DNA of 64,000 nucleotides from Pseudomonas sp. UBA1879 (GCF_002338065.1 NZ_DDHJ01000018.1:193873-257872), one strand, 5' to 3'; shown: positions 16,253 to 25,465, counted from the first letter of the stretch. A program made the numbers and translations. The notes: generated by a model from the letters alone, not told the origin.

Positions 16253-17542
16253 ATGTTCAACTGGTATCGCCACGTCACTCCTCGGGAGCGCAAAACATTC
16301 TGGGCCTGTTTTGGCGGATGGTCGCTGGATGCCCTCGAAGTGCAGATGTTCGGTCTGGCCATCCCGGCATTGATCGCGGCCTTCGCCCTGAGCAAAGGCG
16401 ACGCGGGCCTGATCAGCGGCGTGACCCTGGTGACCTCGGCGCTGGGCGGCTGGGTCGGCGGCACGCTGTCGGACCGTTACGGTCGGGTGCGTACCCTGCA
16501 ATGGATGATCCTCTGGTTTTCGTTCTTCACCTTTCTTTCGGCGTTCGTCACCGGGTTCAGTTCGCTGCTGGTAGTGAAGGCCTTGCAAGGTTTCGGCATC
16601 GGTGGCGAGTGGGCCGCAGGCGCGGTGCTGATGGCCGAAACCATCAACCCGAAATACCGTGGCAAGGTCATGGGCACAGTGCAGAGCGCATGGGCCGTGG
16701 GCTGGGGTTTGGCCGTGGGCGTGTTCGCGCTGATTTATTCGTTCGTGCCGGCCGATATCGCCTGGCGCGTGATGTTTCTGGTGGGCCTGCTGCCGTCGCT
16801 GCTGATCATCTGGGTCCGTCGCAATGTCGAAGAGCCCGACAGCTTCCAGCGTCTGCAGAAAGAAAACGCCATTCCACAGAGTTTTTTCAAGTCCCTGGCG
16901 GGGATTTTTCGTCCCGAGCTGATTCGCGTGACCCTGCTCGGTGGTCTGCTCGGCCTTGGCGCCCACGGCGGTTACCACGCGGTCATGACCTGGCTGCCGA
17001 CCTTCCTCAAAACCGAGCGCAACCTTTCAGTGCTGAACTCCGGCGGCTACCTGGCCGTGATCATCGTCGCCTTCTGGTGCGGCTGCGTGGCCAGCGGTTT
17101 CCTGATCGACCGCATTGGCCGGCGCATGAACATCGTGCTGTTTGCACTGTGCTGCGTGATCACTGTGCAGTGCTACGTGTTTCTGCCGCTGACCAATACC
17201 GAAATGCTGTTCCTGGGCTTCCCGCTGGGCTTCTTCGCCGCCGGTATTCCGGCCAGCCTCGGCGCGCTGTTCAACGAGTTGTACCCGGCTGACGTGCGAG
17301 GGGCCGGGGTAGGCTTCTGCTACAACTTCGGGCGCGTCCTGTCGTCCGTGTTTCCGTTTCTGGTCGGCCACATGAGCGAGTCGATGTCCCTGGGTTCGGC
17401 CATCGGGATCGACGCCGGTATTGCCTACGGCGTCGCGGTCGTGGCGGCGCTGTGCCTGCCGGAAACCCGAGGCCGCTCCCTCGAAGCCAGCGCCGCCGCT
17501 GCGCAGGGTTCGGCACCCCGCAACGACGCCGCCCGCGCCTGA
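16253..17542 (+). CDS. MFS transporter, organic/aromatic acid:H+ symporter type
   Basis: The 429-residue, 12-helix permease has the MFS signature after helix 2 (GGTLSDRYGRVRTLQ) and its second-half counterpart (GFLIDRIGRRMN), plus FGIGGEWAAGAVLMAE in helix 4, typical of the sugar/aromatic-acid porter group. The N-terminus W-x-x-D-x-x-E-x-Q in the first helix matches the metabolite:H+ symporter/SHS families. A good AAGGA site precedes the ATG. It probably imports the substrate of the amidohydrolase encoded next. Confidence 0.92.
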   Translation: MFNWYRHVTPRERKTFWACFGGWSLDALEVQMFGLAIPALIAAFALSKGDAGLISGVTLVTSALGGWVGGTLSDRYGRVRTLQWMILWFSFFTFLSAFVTGFSSLLVVKALQGFGIGGEWAAGAVLMAETINPKYRGKVMGTVQSAWAVGWGLAVGVFALIYSFVPADIAWRVMFLVGLLPSLLIIWVRRNVEEPDSFQRLQKENAIPQSFFKSLAGIFRPELIRVTLLGGLLGLGAHGGYHAVMTWLPTFLKTERNLSVLNSGGYLAVIIVAFWCGCVASGFLIDRIGRRMNIVLFALCCVITVQCYVFLPLTNTEMLFLGFPLGFFAAGIPASLGALFNELYPADVRGAGVGFCYNFGRVLSSVFPFLVGHMSESMSLGSAIGIDAGIAYGVAVVAALCLPETRGRSLEASAAAAQGSAPRNDAARA

Positions 17543-17611
17543 CGTTTGTTCCTGAGCGGTGACCGGGTTTCAAACGCTCGGCACCGTTTTTCACTTCGAT
17601 AGATGAGACCC

Positions 17612-18457
17612 ATGTCCGATACCTTTCCCGCGCCGATGCTTGGCATCGACGGTCACGCACACGTATTCAGCAGGGAGCTGGATCTGACATCGGCACGACG
17701 CTATTCACCCGACTACGACGCCACATTGGCGATGTATCAACGCACCTTGCACGCCCACGGCCTGAGCCACGGCGTGCTGGTGCAGCCGAGCTTTCTCGGC
17801 ACCGACAATCGCTACCTGCTGGACGCCCTGAAGCAGGCGCCGAACCAGTTGCGCGGCGTTGCGGTGGTCGAGCGCGACATCCCCCGCGCCGAGCTGGATG
17901 ACATGGACCGGCGGGGCGTGGTCGGCATTCGCCTGAACCTGATGGGCAAGGCGCTGCCGGATTTTTCCGATCCGGCATGGAAGGTGTTGTTCGGGCATGT
18001 GGCCGAACTGGACTGGCACGTCGAGCTGCACCGCCATGTACCGGACCTGCCGGGGTTGGTCCGGGCCTTGATGCCGTTCGGGGTGAAGATCGTCATTGAT
18101 CACTTTGGCCGTCCCGACGCGCGTCTGGGCCTCGATCAGCCGGGCTTTCGTGAGCTGCTTGAGCTAGGGCTTGGCGGTCAGGTGTGGATGAAGGTCTCGG
18201 GCGTCTATCGCCTCGAGGGTAACCCGCAGGAAAACCTCGACTTCGCCCGAAAAGCCTTGCCGCTGCTGGTGCAGAGCTTCGGTCCGCAGCGGCTGGTGTG
18301 GGGCAGCGACTGGCCCCACACCCAGCATGAACAGCAGATCAGCTACGCCACCGTGGTCGAACAGCTGCAATCATTGGACTGCTCGCCGCAGGTGATGCGC
18401 TCGCTGCTGATCGAAGCGCCGCGGCTGTTGTTCAATTTTGCGGAAGTAGAAGCCTGA
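17612..18457 (+). CDS. Amidohydrolase-family protein, PDC-lactonase-like
   Basis: This TIM-barrel hydrolase has about 281 residues and belongs to the COG3618 group that includes 2-pyrone-4,6-dicarboxylate lactonase. Visible residues are DGHAHVF near the N-terminus (metal-binding HxH), ELHRH in the middle, IDHFGRP and a terminal WGSDWPH with the conserved Asp. It is the last gene of the GntR-MFS-hydrolase set, so uptake then ring- or lactone-opening of a carboxylic acid is likely. The exact substrate is unknown. ATG 17612 (MSDTFPAP) was chosen; ATG 17603 is also in frame. Confidence 0.88.
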   Translation: MSDTFPAPMLGIDGHAHVFSRELDLTSARRYSPDYDATLAMYQRTLHAHGLSHGVLVQPSFLGTDNRYLLDALKQAPNQLRGVAVVERDIPRAELDDMDRRGVVGIRLNLMGKALPDFSDPAWKVLFGHVAELDWHVELHRHVPDLPGLVRALMPFGVKIVIDHFGRPDARLGLDQPGFRELLELGLGGQVWMKVSGVYRLEGNPQENLDFARKALPLLVQSFGPQRLVWGSDWPHTQHEQQISYATVVEQLQSLDCSPQVMRSLLIEAPRLLFNFAEVEA

Positions 18458-18504
18458 GCGATAACAGCGGCTATAGCGACAGCACAGTAAACGCTACGTT
18501 GTTT

Positions 18505-19065
18505 GGCATTCCGCTGTCGCTGCCGTCGTGCCTCCGGCGTCTCCTACAAGGTGTGTGTTGAATCATTCCACCGTGTGGTGTCCAGCGCCGTCGCGGTTTC
18601 GTGCGAAACACGCATCTGCGAATCGCGCCTGAATCTGTAGGAGCCGCCGGAGGCACGACGGCCGCGATGGCGATCTTTCAGGTGGTCAGTCACTCGATGA
18701 TGCACCGCTGTCGCTGCCGTCGTGCCTCCGGCGTCTCCTACAAAAAACTGGGTTGAATCAGTCTTTCTAGGTAGCGTCGAGCGCCGTCGCGGTCGTGCCA
18801 AACACCTACCTGCGAATCGCCCCTGAATCTGTAGGAGCCGCCGGAGGCACGACGGCCGCGATGGCGATCTTTCGGGTGGTCAGTCACTTGATGATGCACC
18901 GCTGTCGCTGCCGTCGTGCCTCCGGCGTCTCCTACAAAAACTGGGTTGAATCAGTCTCTCCAGGTAGCGTCGAGCGCCGTCGCGGTTTCGTGCCAAACAC
19001 GCATCTGCGAAACACCCAAAAAAAAACCCGTAGGTGCCGCCGGAGGCACGACGGCCGCGATGAGG
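18505..19065. repeat. Tandem array of a composite REP repeat of about 195 bp
   Basis: Direct REPs begin at 18637, 18831 and 19030 (spacing 194 and 199 bp). Each is preceded by an inverted REP (about 18510-18548, 18711-18742, 18906-18937). Between the inverted and next direct element lies a conserved core (GTTGAATCA..., CGTCGAGCGCCGTCGCGG, ...CTGCGAA) at 18549-18636, 18743-18830 and 18938-19029. The complement of the core matches that of the 4-kb repeat. No gene is credible in 18458-19093. Confidence 0.9.
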
Positions 19066-19093
19066 TTTGCACGCCTGGCACCCGCCTCCTGAT

Positions 19094-20485
19094 TCACCCC
19101 AACGCCATCACCTGTCGACACTCCAGCACCAGGCTTGCGCCGCCGGAGGGGCTGTTGCCGATGCGCAGTTTGAAGCCGTGGAGGTTGACGATGGCGGCGA
19201 CGATGGACAGACCGAGACCGAAGCCGCTGCTGGGGTTGCCGGTTTCGCTGCGGTAGAAGCGTTTGAACACCGCTTCGCGTTCGGCGTCGGGGATGCCAGG
19301 GCCGGTGTCCTGCACTTCGATGAAGGTGGTGTCGCCCTCGGGCCGTGCAATCAGCAGCACCTGGCCGCCCGCCGGGGTGAATTTGAGTGAGTTGCTGAGC
19401 AGGTTCGACAGCGCTTCGAACAGCAGTGCCCGGTCGCCTATCAGCGGCGGCAAGTGTTCAGGCACTTTCAGGTGCAGTGACACGCCGCCTTCCTCGGCCA
19501 GCGGCAGGTAAAAGTCGAACAGCTCGTGCAGCAGCGGCACCGGGTCGAGTGGGCCGAAGGCCGCGCGGCGTTGGTGGTCTTCCAGTTCGGAAATGCGCAA
19601 CAAGCCACGGAAACGGGCCATCAAGGTATCCGCGTCGGCAATCACTTGCGCCATCTGCTCGCCTTGAGGCGAGTGTTCCGGGGATTGCTGTTGAATACGG
19701 TAAAGCTGCGCCCGCAGGCGGGTCAGCGGGGTGCGCAGGTCGTGGGCGATGTTGTCGCACACGCCTTTGACCTCGTTCATCAGGCGCTCGATACGGTCGA
19801 GCATGGCGTTGACGATATCCGCCAGCATGTCGATTTCGTCCCGGCGGTCCGACACCGGCAGGCGCTTGGTCAGGTCACCGATGACGATGGCTTCGGCGCT
19901 GGCCTGGATCGCGCCGATGCGCCGCAGCGGGCGACGACGCAGCAGGTGCCAGCCGAAGGCGCCGGGAATGATGGTCAGCGACACGCCCCAGAGCAGCGCG
20001 CGAAGGATGAGCGTGGTCACGGCGAACAGCGAGCCGTTGTCGCGCACCAGCACCAGCCAGCGATCGTCCATCGTATGAATGGCCACGGCATCGCAGCTGG
20101 CGCGAGGCAAATTGGGGTCATCGGAGTCGATGCAGGTGTCCAGCTCCTGGATTTCCCCGGTCAGCTTGAGGCCGTCGGGAATCTCGCGAATCGGCCCCGC
20201 AATCGGCTTGAGGTCTTTGTCGAAGAGCCCGTAGGCATCGACGGTACGAATGTCGAATCGCTCGCTGGTGTGCAACGCGTCGTCCAGCTGGGCGCCTTCG
20301 AAGCGCGAAAACAGTTGCTGGCGCTGCATAAGCGAGTGGCGGGCAAGGTTATTCAGGTAACTGGTGACTTCCCAGTACAGCACCCCCATGAGGATGCTGC
20401 TCCAGGCCACGAACAGAAAACTGTAAAGCGCCAGCAGCCGGCTGCTGGAGGAGCGCCAGCCCTTAGACGGGTTCGGCAATGACAT
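19094..20485 (-). CDS. Sensor histidine kinase (HAMP, class I)
   Basis: The 463-residue membrane kinase has transmembrane segments near residues 18-40 and 155-178, with a periplasmic sensor of about 115 residues between them, then HAMP and His248 in the H-box CDNIAHDLRTPLTRLR. The N-box LSNLLSNSLKFTP and G-boxes DTGPGIPD and SGFGLGLSIV follow. Its ATG lies 23 bp inside the 3' end of the response-regulator gene. The general type is that of CzcS/CusS/QseC-like kinases; the stimulus is not apparent. Confidence 0.93.
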   Translation of the reverse strand: MSLPNPSKGWRSSSSRLLALYSFLFVAWSSILMGVLYWEVTSYLNNLARHSLMQRQQLFSRFEGAQLDDALHTSERFDIRTVDAYGLFDKDLKPIAGPIREIPDGLKLTGEIQELDTCIDSDDPNLPRASCDAVAIHTMDDRWLVLVRDNGSLFAVTTLILRALLWGVSLTIIPGAFGWHLLRRRPLRRIGAIQASAEAIVIGDLTKRLPVSDRRDEIDMLADIVNAMLDRIERLMNEVKGVCDNIAHDLRTPLTRLRAQLYRIQQQSPEHSPQGEQMAQVIADADTLMARFRGLLRISELEDHQRRAAFGPLDPVPLLHELFDFYLPLAEEGGVSLHLKVPEHLPPLIGDRALLFEALSNLLSNSLKFTPAGGQVLLIARPEGDTTFIEVQDTGPGIPDAEREAVFKRFYRSETGNPSSGFGLGLSIVAAIVNLHGFKLRIGNSPSGGASLVLECRQVMALG

Positions 20486-21146
20486 AACCTGAGCCTCGAA
20501 CGGTACGTATCAGCGGCGTCAGGGTAGGGGGATCGATTTTCTTGCGCAAGCGACCGATGTGCACATCGATGAGGTTGGTGCCGGGGTCGAAGTGATAGCC
20601 CCAGACTTCTTCGAAAATCATCATGCGGGTGATGATTTGCCCGCTGTTGCGCATCAGAAATTCCAGCAGTTTGTATTCGGTCGGCAGCAGGTTCAGCGGC
20701 TGCCCGGCACGGCTGGCTTCACGGGTGATCAGGTTCAGCTCCAGATCACCCACCTTGAGCATGGTTTCAGCTTGGGTGACCGGGTTGCTGCGGCGCAGCA
20801 GCACCTCGACGCGCGCGGCCATTTCATCCGAGGCGAAGGGTTTGGACAGGTAATCATCACCCCCGGCGCGCAAGCCGCGAACGCGCTCGTCGACATCGGA
20901 CAGGGCGCTGATCATCAGAATCGGCGTGGCGATCCCGAGGGCGCGCATGGTGGTGACAATCGCCAGACCGTCCACCTCGGGCAGCATACGGTCGAGGGTG
21001 ATGAGATCGTAATCACCACTGACGGCACGCACCAGGCCTTCACGGCCATTGTCGACCCAATCCACCTGGAGGCCATGGCTGCTTAGCTCGGCGACGATTT
21101 CCCTGGCGGTGACGGCATCGTCTTCGATTGTCAGAATTCGGGTCAT
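20463..21146 (-). CDS. OmpR/PhoB-family response regulator
   Basis: This 227-residue regulator has receiver acidic residues IEDD, phospho-acceptor Asp52 in LITLDRMLPEVDG, and Lys in YLSKPF. The C-terminal winged helix is typical (VWGYHFDPGTNLIDVHIGRL, then RTVRGSGYVIAEPV). The FDPGTNLIDVHI spelling is that of the CzcR/CusR/QseB-like branch. It is the first gene of a two-gene operon with its kinase. The target is unknown. Confidence 0.93.
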   Translation of the reverse strand: MTRILTIEDDAVTAREIVAELSSHGLQVDWVDNGREGLVRAVSGDYDLITLDRMLPEVDGLAIVTTMRALGIATPILMISALSDVDERVRGLRAGGDDYLSKPFASDEMAARVEVLLRRSNPVTQAETMLKVGDLELNLITREASRAGQPLNLLPTEYKLLEFLMRNSGQIITRMMIFEEVWGYHFDPGTNLIDVHIGRLRKKIDPPTLTPLIRTVRGSGYVIAEPV

Positions 21147-21258
21147 TGGAGGGCCTGAACCACGTTGCGACTGGAGGCTTGCATTTTGCCTTTAAACGTA
21201 GCCGGTATTTCTTAAAAATAATTTAAGTACACCGATCTGCCCTCTTGAACGGAGGCCT

Positions 21259-21345
21259 GTAGGCGTGAGCTTGCTCGCGATCGAGGAGTGTCAGGCCACC
21301 TGATGGGTACCGGGAGACTGCAATCGCGAGCACGCTCACGCCTAC
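21259..21345. repeat. REPIN, second family variant
   Basis: The arms GTAGGCGTGAGCTTGCTCGCGA and TCGCGAGCACGCTCACGCCTAC form an inverted pair around a loop of about 42 nt. It lies between the response regulator's promoter side and the end of the channel gene, and may act as a transcription-end hairpin for the latter. Confidence 0.85.
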
Positions 21346-21353
21346 ACAGGTTC

Positions 21354-22247
21354 TTACGCGCTTTTGGGTTTGGCTTTTGCCTCGACAGACTGGGCGGAGC
21401 GCTTTTCCTGCTTCGGCGCACCACTCTCACTGCGAATCTGAGCATGGCTGATCAAGGCGAAAATAAAGCTGCCGCCAATGATGTTGCCTGCCAGGGTCGG
21501 CCCAGCGAAGACCAGCCAGAACTCTTTCCACGACAGCTCCCCGGCGAACACCAGGTAGGAGACTTCCGCCGAACCGACCACGATGTGGGTGAAGTCCCCC
21601 AGCGCCATCAGGTAGGTGATCATCAGGATGATCCACATTTTGGCGTTTTCCATGGACGGGATCATCCACACCATGGTCGCGATCATCCAGCCAGACACAA
21701 TGCCCTTGGCGAACATCTGCGTGGTGCCGTTTTCCATGACCTTGCGGCCGATTTCCAGAAAGGCGGCGTCGGTCTTGGTGTCGAAAATCGGCAGTTCCAG
21801 CATCACGTACGCTACCAGCAGCGTGCCGCACAAGTTGCCCACCAGCACTACGCTCCAGAGCCTCAACAAACGGCCGAAGTTGTTCAGCGTCGGTTTGCTC
21901 ATGACCGGCAATACGGCGGTCAGGGTGTTCTCGGTGAACAGTTGCTGGCGGGCAAGGATCACCGCGAGAAAGCCAGCGCTGTAGCCGACGCTGGCGATCA
22001 CCTTGAAGGCTTCGCCGTCGGGGAGCCGCGAATTGAGCAGCCCCATGGCCATCAGCGACAGCCCCATAGTCAGGCCCGCCGCCAGTGCCGACCAGAACAG
22101 CGCGGCCACGTTGCGCTCCAGCTCCTGATCGCCCTGCATGCGAATCGTCTCGTGCAACACGGCGGCGCGCGGGGGCTGGTTCTCGTCGATGTCGCGTTCT
22201 TCTTCAGGGGTAAGGCCCGGGGTTTTGCCGTCTTGTTCAGTGTCCAT
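21354..22247 (-). CDS. Formate/nitrite transporter family channel, YfdC-like
   Basis: The protein has 297 residues. A charged N-terminal tail of about 55 residues (TPEEERDIDENQPP) precedes six hydrophobic segments of the FNT fold; the first half-repeat loop is SVGYSAGFLAVILARQQLF and the second GDFTHIVVGSAEV. The long acidic tail and these loops match E. coli YfdC better than FocA or NirC. These pentameric pores conduct small monovalent anions; the natural substrate is uncertain. ATG 22247 was chosen over longer frames. It is divergent from the GNAT gene at 22408. Confidence 0.9.
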   Translation of the reverse strand: MDTEQDGKTPGLTPEEERDIDENQPPRAAVLHETIRMQGDQELERNVAALFWSALAAGLTMGLSLMAMGLLNSRLPDGEAFKVIASVGYSAGFLAVILARQQLFTENTLTAVLPVMSKPTLNNFGRLLRLWSVVLVGNLCGTLLVAYVMLELPIFDTKTDAAFLEIGRKVMENGTTQMFAKGIVSGWMIATMVWMIPSMENAKMWIILMITYLMALGDFTHIVVGSAEVSYLVFAGELSWKEFWLVFAGPTLAGNIIGGSFIFALISHAQIRSESGAPKQEKRSAQSVEAKAKPKSA

Positions 22248-22407
22248 GCTGTTTCTCTGGGGTGTGCTGGGATATTCGGGGTGTTCAGGGTGGGCGAGGC
22301 GATTTTTCAGCTCTACAAGCTGCGCCGTGCTGCTGGTTGAGACACAATCCGCTCCCCGTCGTTCGACCTTGTGCGGCGGCCTTTTGATTGATTCGGGAGA
22401 CCCCAAC

Positions 22408-22893
22408 GTGACCCTTCATATTCGAGACGCCACCCGCGCCGATGCCGCCGTGATTCTGGGCTTTATCACCGAGCTTGCGATCTACGAAAAAGCCGAGCAC
22501 GAGGTCAAGGCCAGCGTCGCCGATATCGAGCGCAGCCTGTTCGACGAGCCGTCACCGGCCAAAGCGCTTATTTGCCTGCTGGACGACCAGCCCATCGGCT
22601 TCGCGGTGTATTTCCTCAGCTACTCGACATGGCAGGGCCGTAAGGGGCTGTACCTCGAAGACCTGTTCGTCTCCGCCAGCCAGCGCGGCATCGGCGCAGG
22701 CAAGCACCTGCTGCGGCATCTCGCGAAAATCGCCCATGACACCGGCTGTGGTCGGTTCGAATGGAGCGTGTTGGACTGGAATCAGCCTGCGATCGACTTC
22801 TACAAATCGATTGGCGCCGAGCCGCAGGACGAGTGGGTGCGCTATCGGATGGAGGGGGAAGGTTTGAAGCGGTTCGCGCTGGGGCAGGGTTGA
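22408..22893 (+). CDS. GNAT-family N-acetyltransferase
   Basis: This 161-residue protein resembles the diamine/spermidine N-acetyltransferase-like subgroup: LHIRDATRADAAVILGFI, then FLSYSTWQGRKGLYLEDLFV, acetyl-CoA motif QRGIGAGKHLLRHLA, and LDWNQPAIDFYKSIGA. The start is a GTG at 22408 with GGGAGA 8 nt upstream; it gives the usual N-terminus, while longer in-frame ATG starts overlap the divergent channel gene. The biological acceptor is not known. Confidence 0.88.
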   Translation: MTLHIRDATRADAAVILGFITELAIYEKAEHEVKASVADIERSLFDEPSPAKALICLLDDQPIGFAVYFLSYSTWQGRKGLYLEDLFVSASQRGIGAGKHLLRHLAKIAHDTGCGRFEWSVLDWNQPAIDFYKSIGAEPQDEWVRYRMEGEGLKRFALGQG

Positions 22894-22916
22894 CGAGGCA
22901 GTTGAACTCAGACCTT

Positions 22917-23003
22917 GTAGGAGTGAGCTTGCTCGCGATAGCGAAGTCCCTGTGCCAGTTGCATAGCCTGACACTCCGATATCGCGAGCAAGCTCACTCC
23001 TAC
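22917..23003. repeat. REPIN, second family
   Basis: The arms GTAGGAGTGAGCTTGCTCGC and GCGAGCAAGCTCACTCCTAC are separated by about 45 nt. It lies between convergent genes (GNAT and pncA) and could serve as a bidirectional 3'-end hairpin. Confidence 0.9.
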
Positions 23004-23051
23004 AGGTAGTTCGTGATTTGGGTGATCGCGTATTGCTCAGCGAGGTCGGGT

Positions 23052-23702
23052 TCAGCCCGTCAAATCAGCGCTGTCGATTCGCACCACACCCGCCGCAGTC
23101 AGATCCCGCCACGCCTTTTCCAGCGACCCAGCGAGATCGATCGCCTTGCACGCATCGGCGATCACCCAGGTATTGAAGCCTGCCGCCCGTGCATCGAGCG
23201 CCGACCAGGCCACGCAGAAGTCCAGCGCCAGACCGACCACGAACACGCTGTCGATCCCACGCTCTTTCAAATACCCCGCCAGGCCGGTCTGGGTCGTGCG
23301 GTCCGCTTCCACGAACGCCGAATAGCTGTCGATCCCGGCGTTACAGCCCTTGCGCAGGATCAACTGCGCATGGGGAATGTCCAGATCGCCATGCAATTCG
23401 GCACCGCGGGTGGCCTGAACGCAATGATCCGGCCACAACGTCTGTGAGCCGTAGGGCAGGGCGATGCTGTCGAACGGCGCGCGCCCGGCATGGCTCGAGG
23501 CAAAGGAAATGTGCGCGGCAGGGTGCCAGTCCTGAGTGATCACCACGTTGCGGAACTGCGCCGCCAATTGATTGATCAGCGGCACCAGCGCATCGCCCTC
23601 GGCCACCGCCAGCGCGCCACCGGGCATGAAATCGTATTGCATGTCGATGACCAGCAGCGCCGCGCGCGGGTCTGCAGCGATGCCTGAGAGTGGGACTGTC
23701 AT
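23052..23702 (-). CDS. pncA: Nicotinamidase PncA
   Basis: PncA hydrolyses nicotinamide to nicotinate for NAD salvage in the cytoplasm. The catalytic triad Asp20 (VIDMQYDF), Lys118 (LRKGCN) and Cys163 (LDFCVAWSA) is present, as are metal ligands Asp58, His60 and His93 (TQDWHP, WPDHCVQ). The length of 216 residues is normal. It overlaps the preceding dehydrogenase gene by 4 bp, so the two are probably co-transcribed. Confidence 0.95.
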   Translation of the reverse strand: MTVPLSGIAADPRAALLVIDMQYDFMPGGALAVAEGDALVPLINQLAAQFRNVVITQDWHPAAHISFASSHAGRAPFDSIALPYGSQTLWPDHCVQATRGAELHGDLDIPHAQLILRKGCNAGIDSYSAFVEADRTTQTGLAGYLKERGIDSVFVVGLALDFCVAWSALDARAAGFNTWVIADACKAIDLAGSLEKAWRDLTAAGVVRIDSADLTG

Positions 23703-24667
23703 GGGCCAAACACCCGAATCAGCGCACCGGCATGCCAGGCCTGAATGTCTTCGATCATCTGACTGAAGAACATTCGGTAGTTGTTCTCCGTGACATAGCC
23801 CACGTGCGGCGTCGCCAGCAGATTCGGCAGGCTGCGGAATGGGTGATCAGCTGGCAGCGGCTCGATGCTGTACACGTCCAGTGCCGCACCGGCGATCTTC
23901 TTCTGCTTGAGCACCTCGATCAGCGCGTTCTCATCGACGATCGGCCCGCGTGCGGTGTTGACCAGATAGGCCGTCGGCTTCATGCGATTCAGCGATGCCG
24001 CATCCACCAGCCCCCGGCTGCGATCACTCAGCACCAGGTTGACCGAGATGATGTCCGACTGCTCGAACAGCGCCTCTTTGCTGACATAAGTGACGCCATG
24101 CTCGGCAGCGCGCTCGGCGGTGAGGTTTTCGCTCCAGGCGATGACGTTCATATCGAAGGCCTGGGCGTAGCGGGCGATCTTCTGGCCAATGCTGCCGAGG
24201 CCGACGATGCCCAGGGTTTTGCCGTACAGGTCGCTGCCGATCCCGATTTGCCAGTTGCCTGCGCGCAGAGAGTTGGCCTCGTCGACGAGGTTGCGGGTGA
24301 CGCCCATGATTAACGCCCACGTCAGCTCGGGTGCGGCGTATTTATAGCTGTCAGTGCCGACCACGGTGATGCCCAGACGCGCGGCGGCCTTGAGGTCCAG
24401 AGCGGCGTTGCGCATGCCGCCGGTGACCAGCAGCCTGAGGTTGGGCAGTTGACTGAGCAGGGCATCGTCGAACATCGTGCGCTCGCGCATCACGCAGATC
24501 ACGTCGAAGTCTTTGAGGCGGGCGGCGAGGGTGGCGGTGTCAGCGGGGTAGTCGTGGAGGAAGCTGACGTTGCCAACGGGGTTGAGCACGGTCCAGTCCA
24601 CTACATCTTGGGCAACGGACTGCCAGTCGTCGATCACAGCAATTCTCAGCGTGGAACCCTGAGTCAT
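23699..24667 (-). CDS. D-2-hydroxyacid dehydrogenase family protein
   Basis: This NAD-dependent dehydrogenase of about 322 residues has the Rossmann motif GKTLGIVGLGSIGQKIA. Substrate and catalytic residues include Arg in VNTARGPIVDE, Glu in the same region and His in ATPHVGYVTE. It resembles PdxB/SerA/GhrA-type reductases of 2-keto acids; the specific substrate is not clear. ATG 24667 (MTQGSTLRIAVIDDW) was chosen because the fold starts there. It is first in an operon with pncA. Confidence 0.9.
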   Translation of the reverse strand: MTQGSTLRIAVIDDWQSVAQDVVDWTVLNPVGNVSFLHDYPADTATLAARLKDFDVICVMRERTMFDDALLSQLPNLRLLVTGGMRNAALDLKAAARLGITVVGTDSYKYAAPELTWALIMGVTRNLVDEANSLRAGNWQIGIGSDLYGKTLGIVGLGSIGQKIARYAQAFDMNVIAWSENLTAERAAEHGVTYVSKEALFEQSDIISVNLVLSDRSRGLVDAASLNRMKPTAYLVNTARGPIVDENALIEVLKQKKIAGAALDVYSIEPLPADHPFRSLPNLLATPHVGYVTENNYRMFFSQMIEDIQAWHAGALIRVFGP

Positions 24668-24811
24668 TTGAGTTAGGCCTCGTTCAAGCGCATTGGATGT
24701 GTGGGGGCCAACATACGCCTGCGGCAATCGGAGGGAAACCCTGAGATGCGCACGGTCATTGTGGGAGCCAGCAAGCCGGCCTCCACTGGGCATCTGTGTC
24801 CGTCCTTCACA

Positions 24812-25465
24812 TCAGTTGAACAACCCCGCCGCTATGTTGATCGAGAACCCCAGAATCGAGGTGTTGAACAGAAACCCGATCAGCGACTGCGCCAGCACCA
24901 CCTTGCGCAAACTGCGGGTCGCGACCCCGACGTCTGAGGTCTGGACCGCCACACTGAGGGTGAACGAGAAATACAGAAAGTCCCAGTAATCCGGGTTTTG
25001 CTCGCCGTCGGCAAAGCGCAACGCCGCGTCTTCGCCGTTCCAGGTGTAGAACATGCGCGCGTAGTGCAGGCTGAAGATCACCCCTGTCAGCAGCCAGGAT
25101 CCGATGATGGTGAAGCCGGTAAACGCATAGTGCAGCGCCTTGTCGCTGGCGGGCATGTCCTTGATCCCTGCCAGTTCCAACACGATGGCCGCCAGGCTGG
25201 CGATCGCTGCCACGCACACCACCATCAGCACCAGCCCGGCATTCTCATCCTCGATCTCGGCGATGCGCCGCACGTCTTCGGCGTTGGACCTGAAGGTGCG
25301 GATCATGATCAACACCATGTAGACCCAGCCTGCCACGTTCCAGGCGATCAGGCATTTGCTGGTAAGGGTGATGCTGGGCGCGACGACAGCGGCAATGATG
25401 CCGGCGACAACACCGAGTCCGATGGCGATCGAGAGGCGAGGGTGGGTTTGGGTCAAACGCGGCAT
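24812..25465 (-). CDS. DUF1345 inner-membrane protein
   Basis: The 217-residue protein has five or six hydrophobic segments (LSIAIGLGVVAGIIAAVV, AWNVAGWVYMVLIMI, LVLMVVCVAAIASLAAI, and others). The conserved NPDYWDFLYFSFTLSVAVQT segment is a pore-like stretch characteristic of DUF1345, resembling a K+-channel selectivity region. Function is not established. The gap 25466-25754 after it (on its promoter side) holds no gene that I can support. Confidence 0.88.
   Translation of the reverse strand: MPRLTQTHPRLSIAIGLGVVAGIIAAVVAPSITLTSKCLIAWNVAGWVYMVLIMIRTFRSNAEDVRRIAEIEDENAGLVLMVVCVAAIASLAAIVLELAGIKDMPASDKALHYAFTGFTIIGSWLLTGVIFSLHYARMFYTWNGEDAALRFADGEQNPDYWDFLYFSFTLSVAVQTSDVGVATRSLRKVVLAQSLIGFLFNTSILGFSINIAAGLFN

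Noticed and set aside
18505..19065. Possible CRISPR array
   Set aside because: The repeats are palindromic REP pairs with a period of about 195 bp and conserved spacers; CRISPR needs short identical repeats with unique spacers of about 32 bp, and no cas gene is present.
18795..19256. 153-residue frame through the REP array
   Set aside because: It consists of translated REP repeats (VGAAGGTTAA-type peptides) and overlaps the end of the sensor kinase gene.
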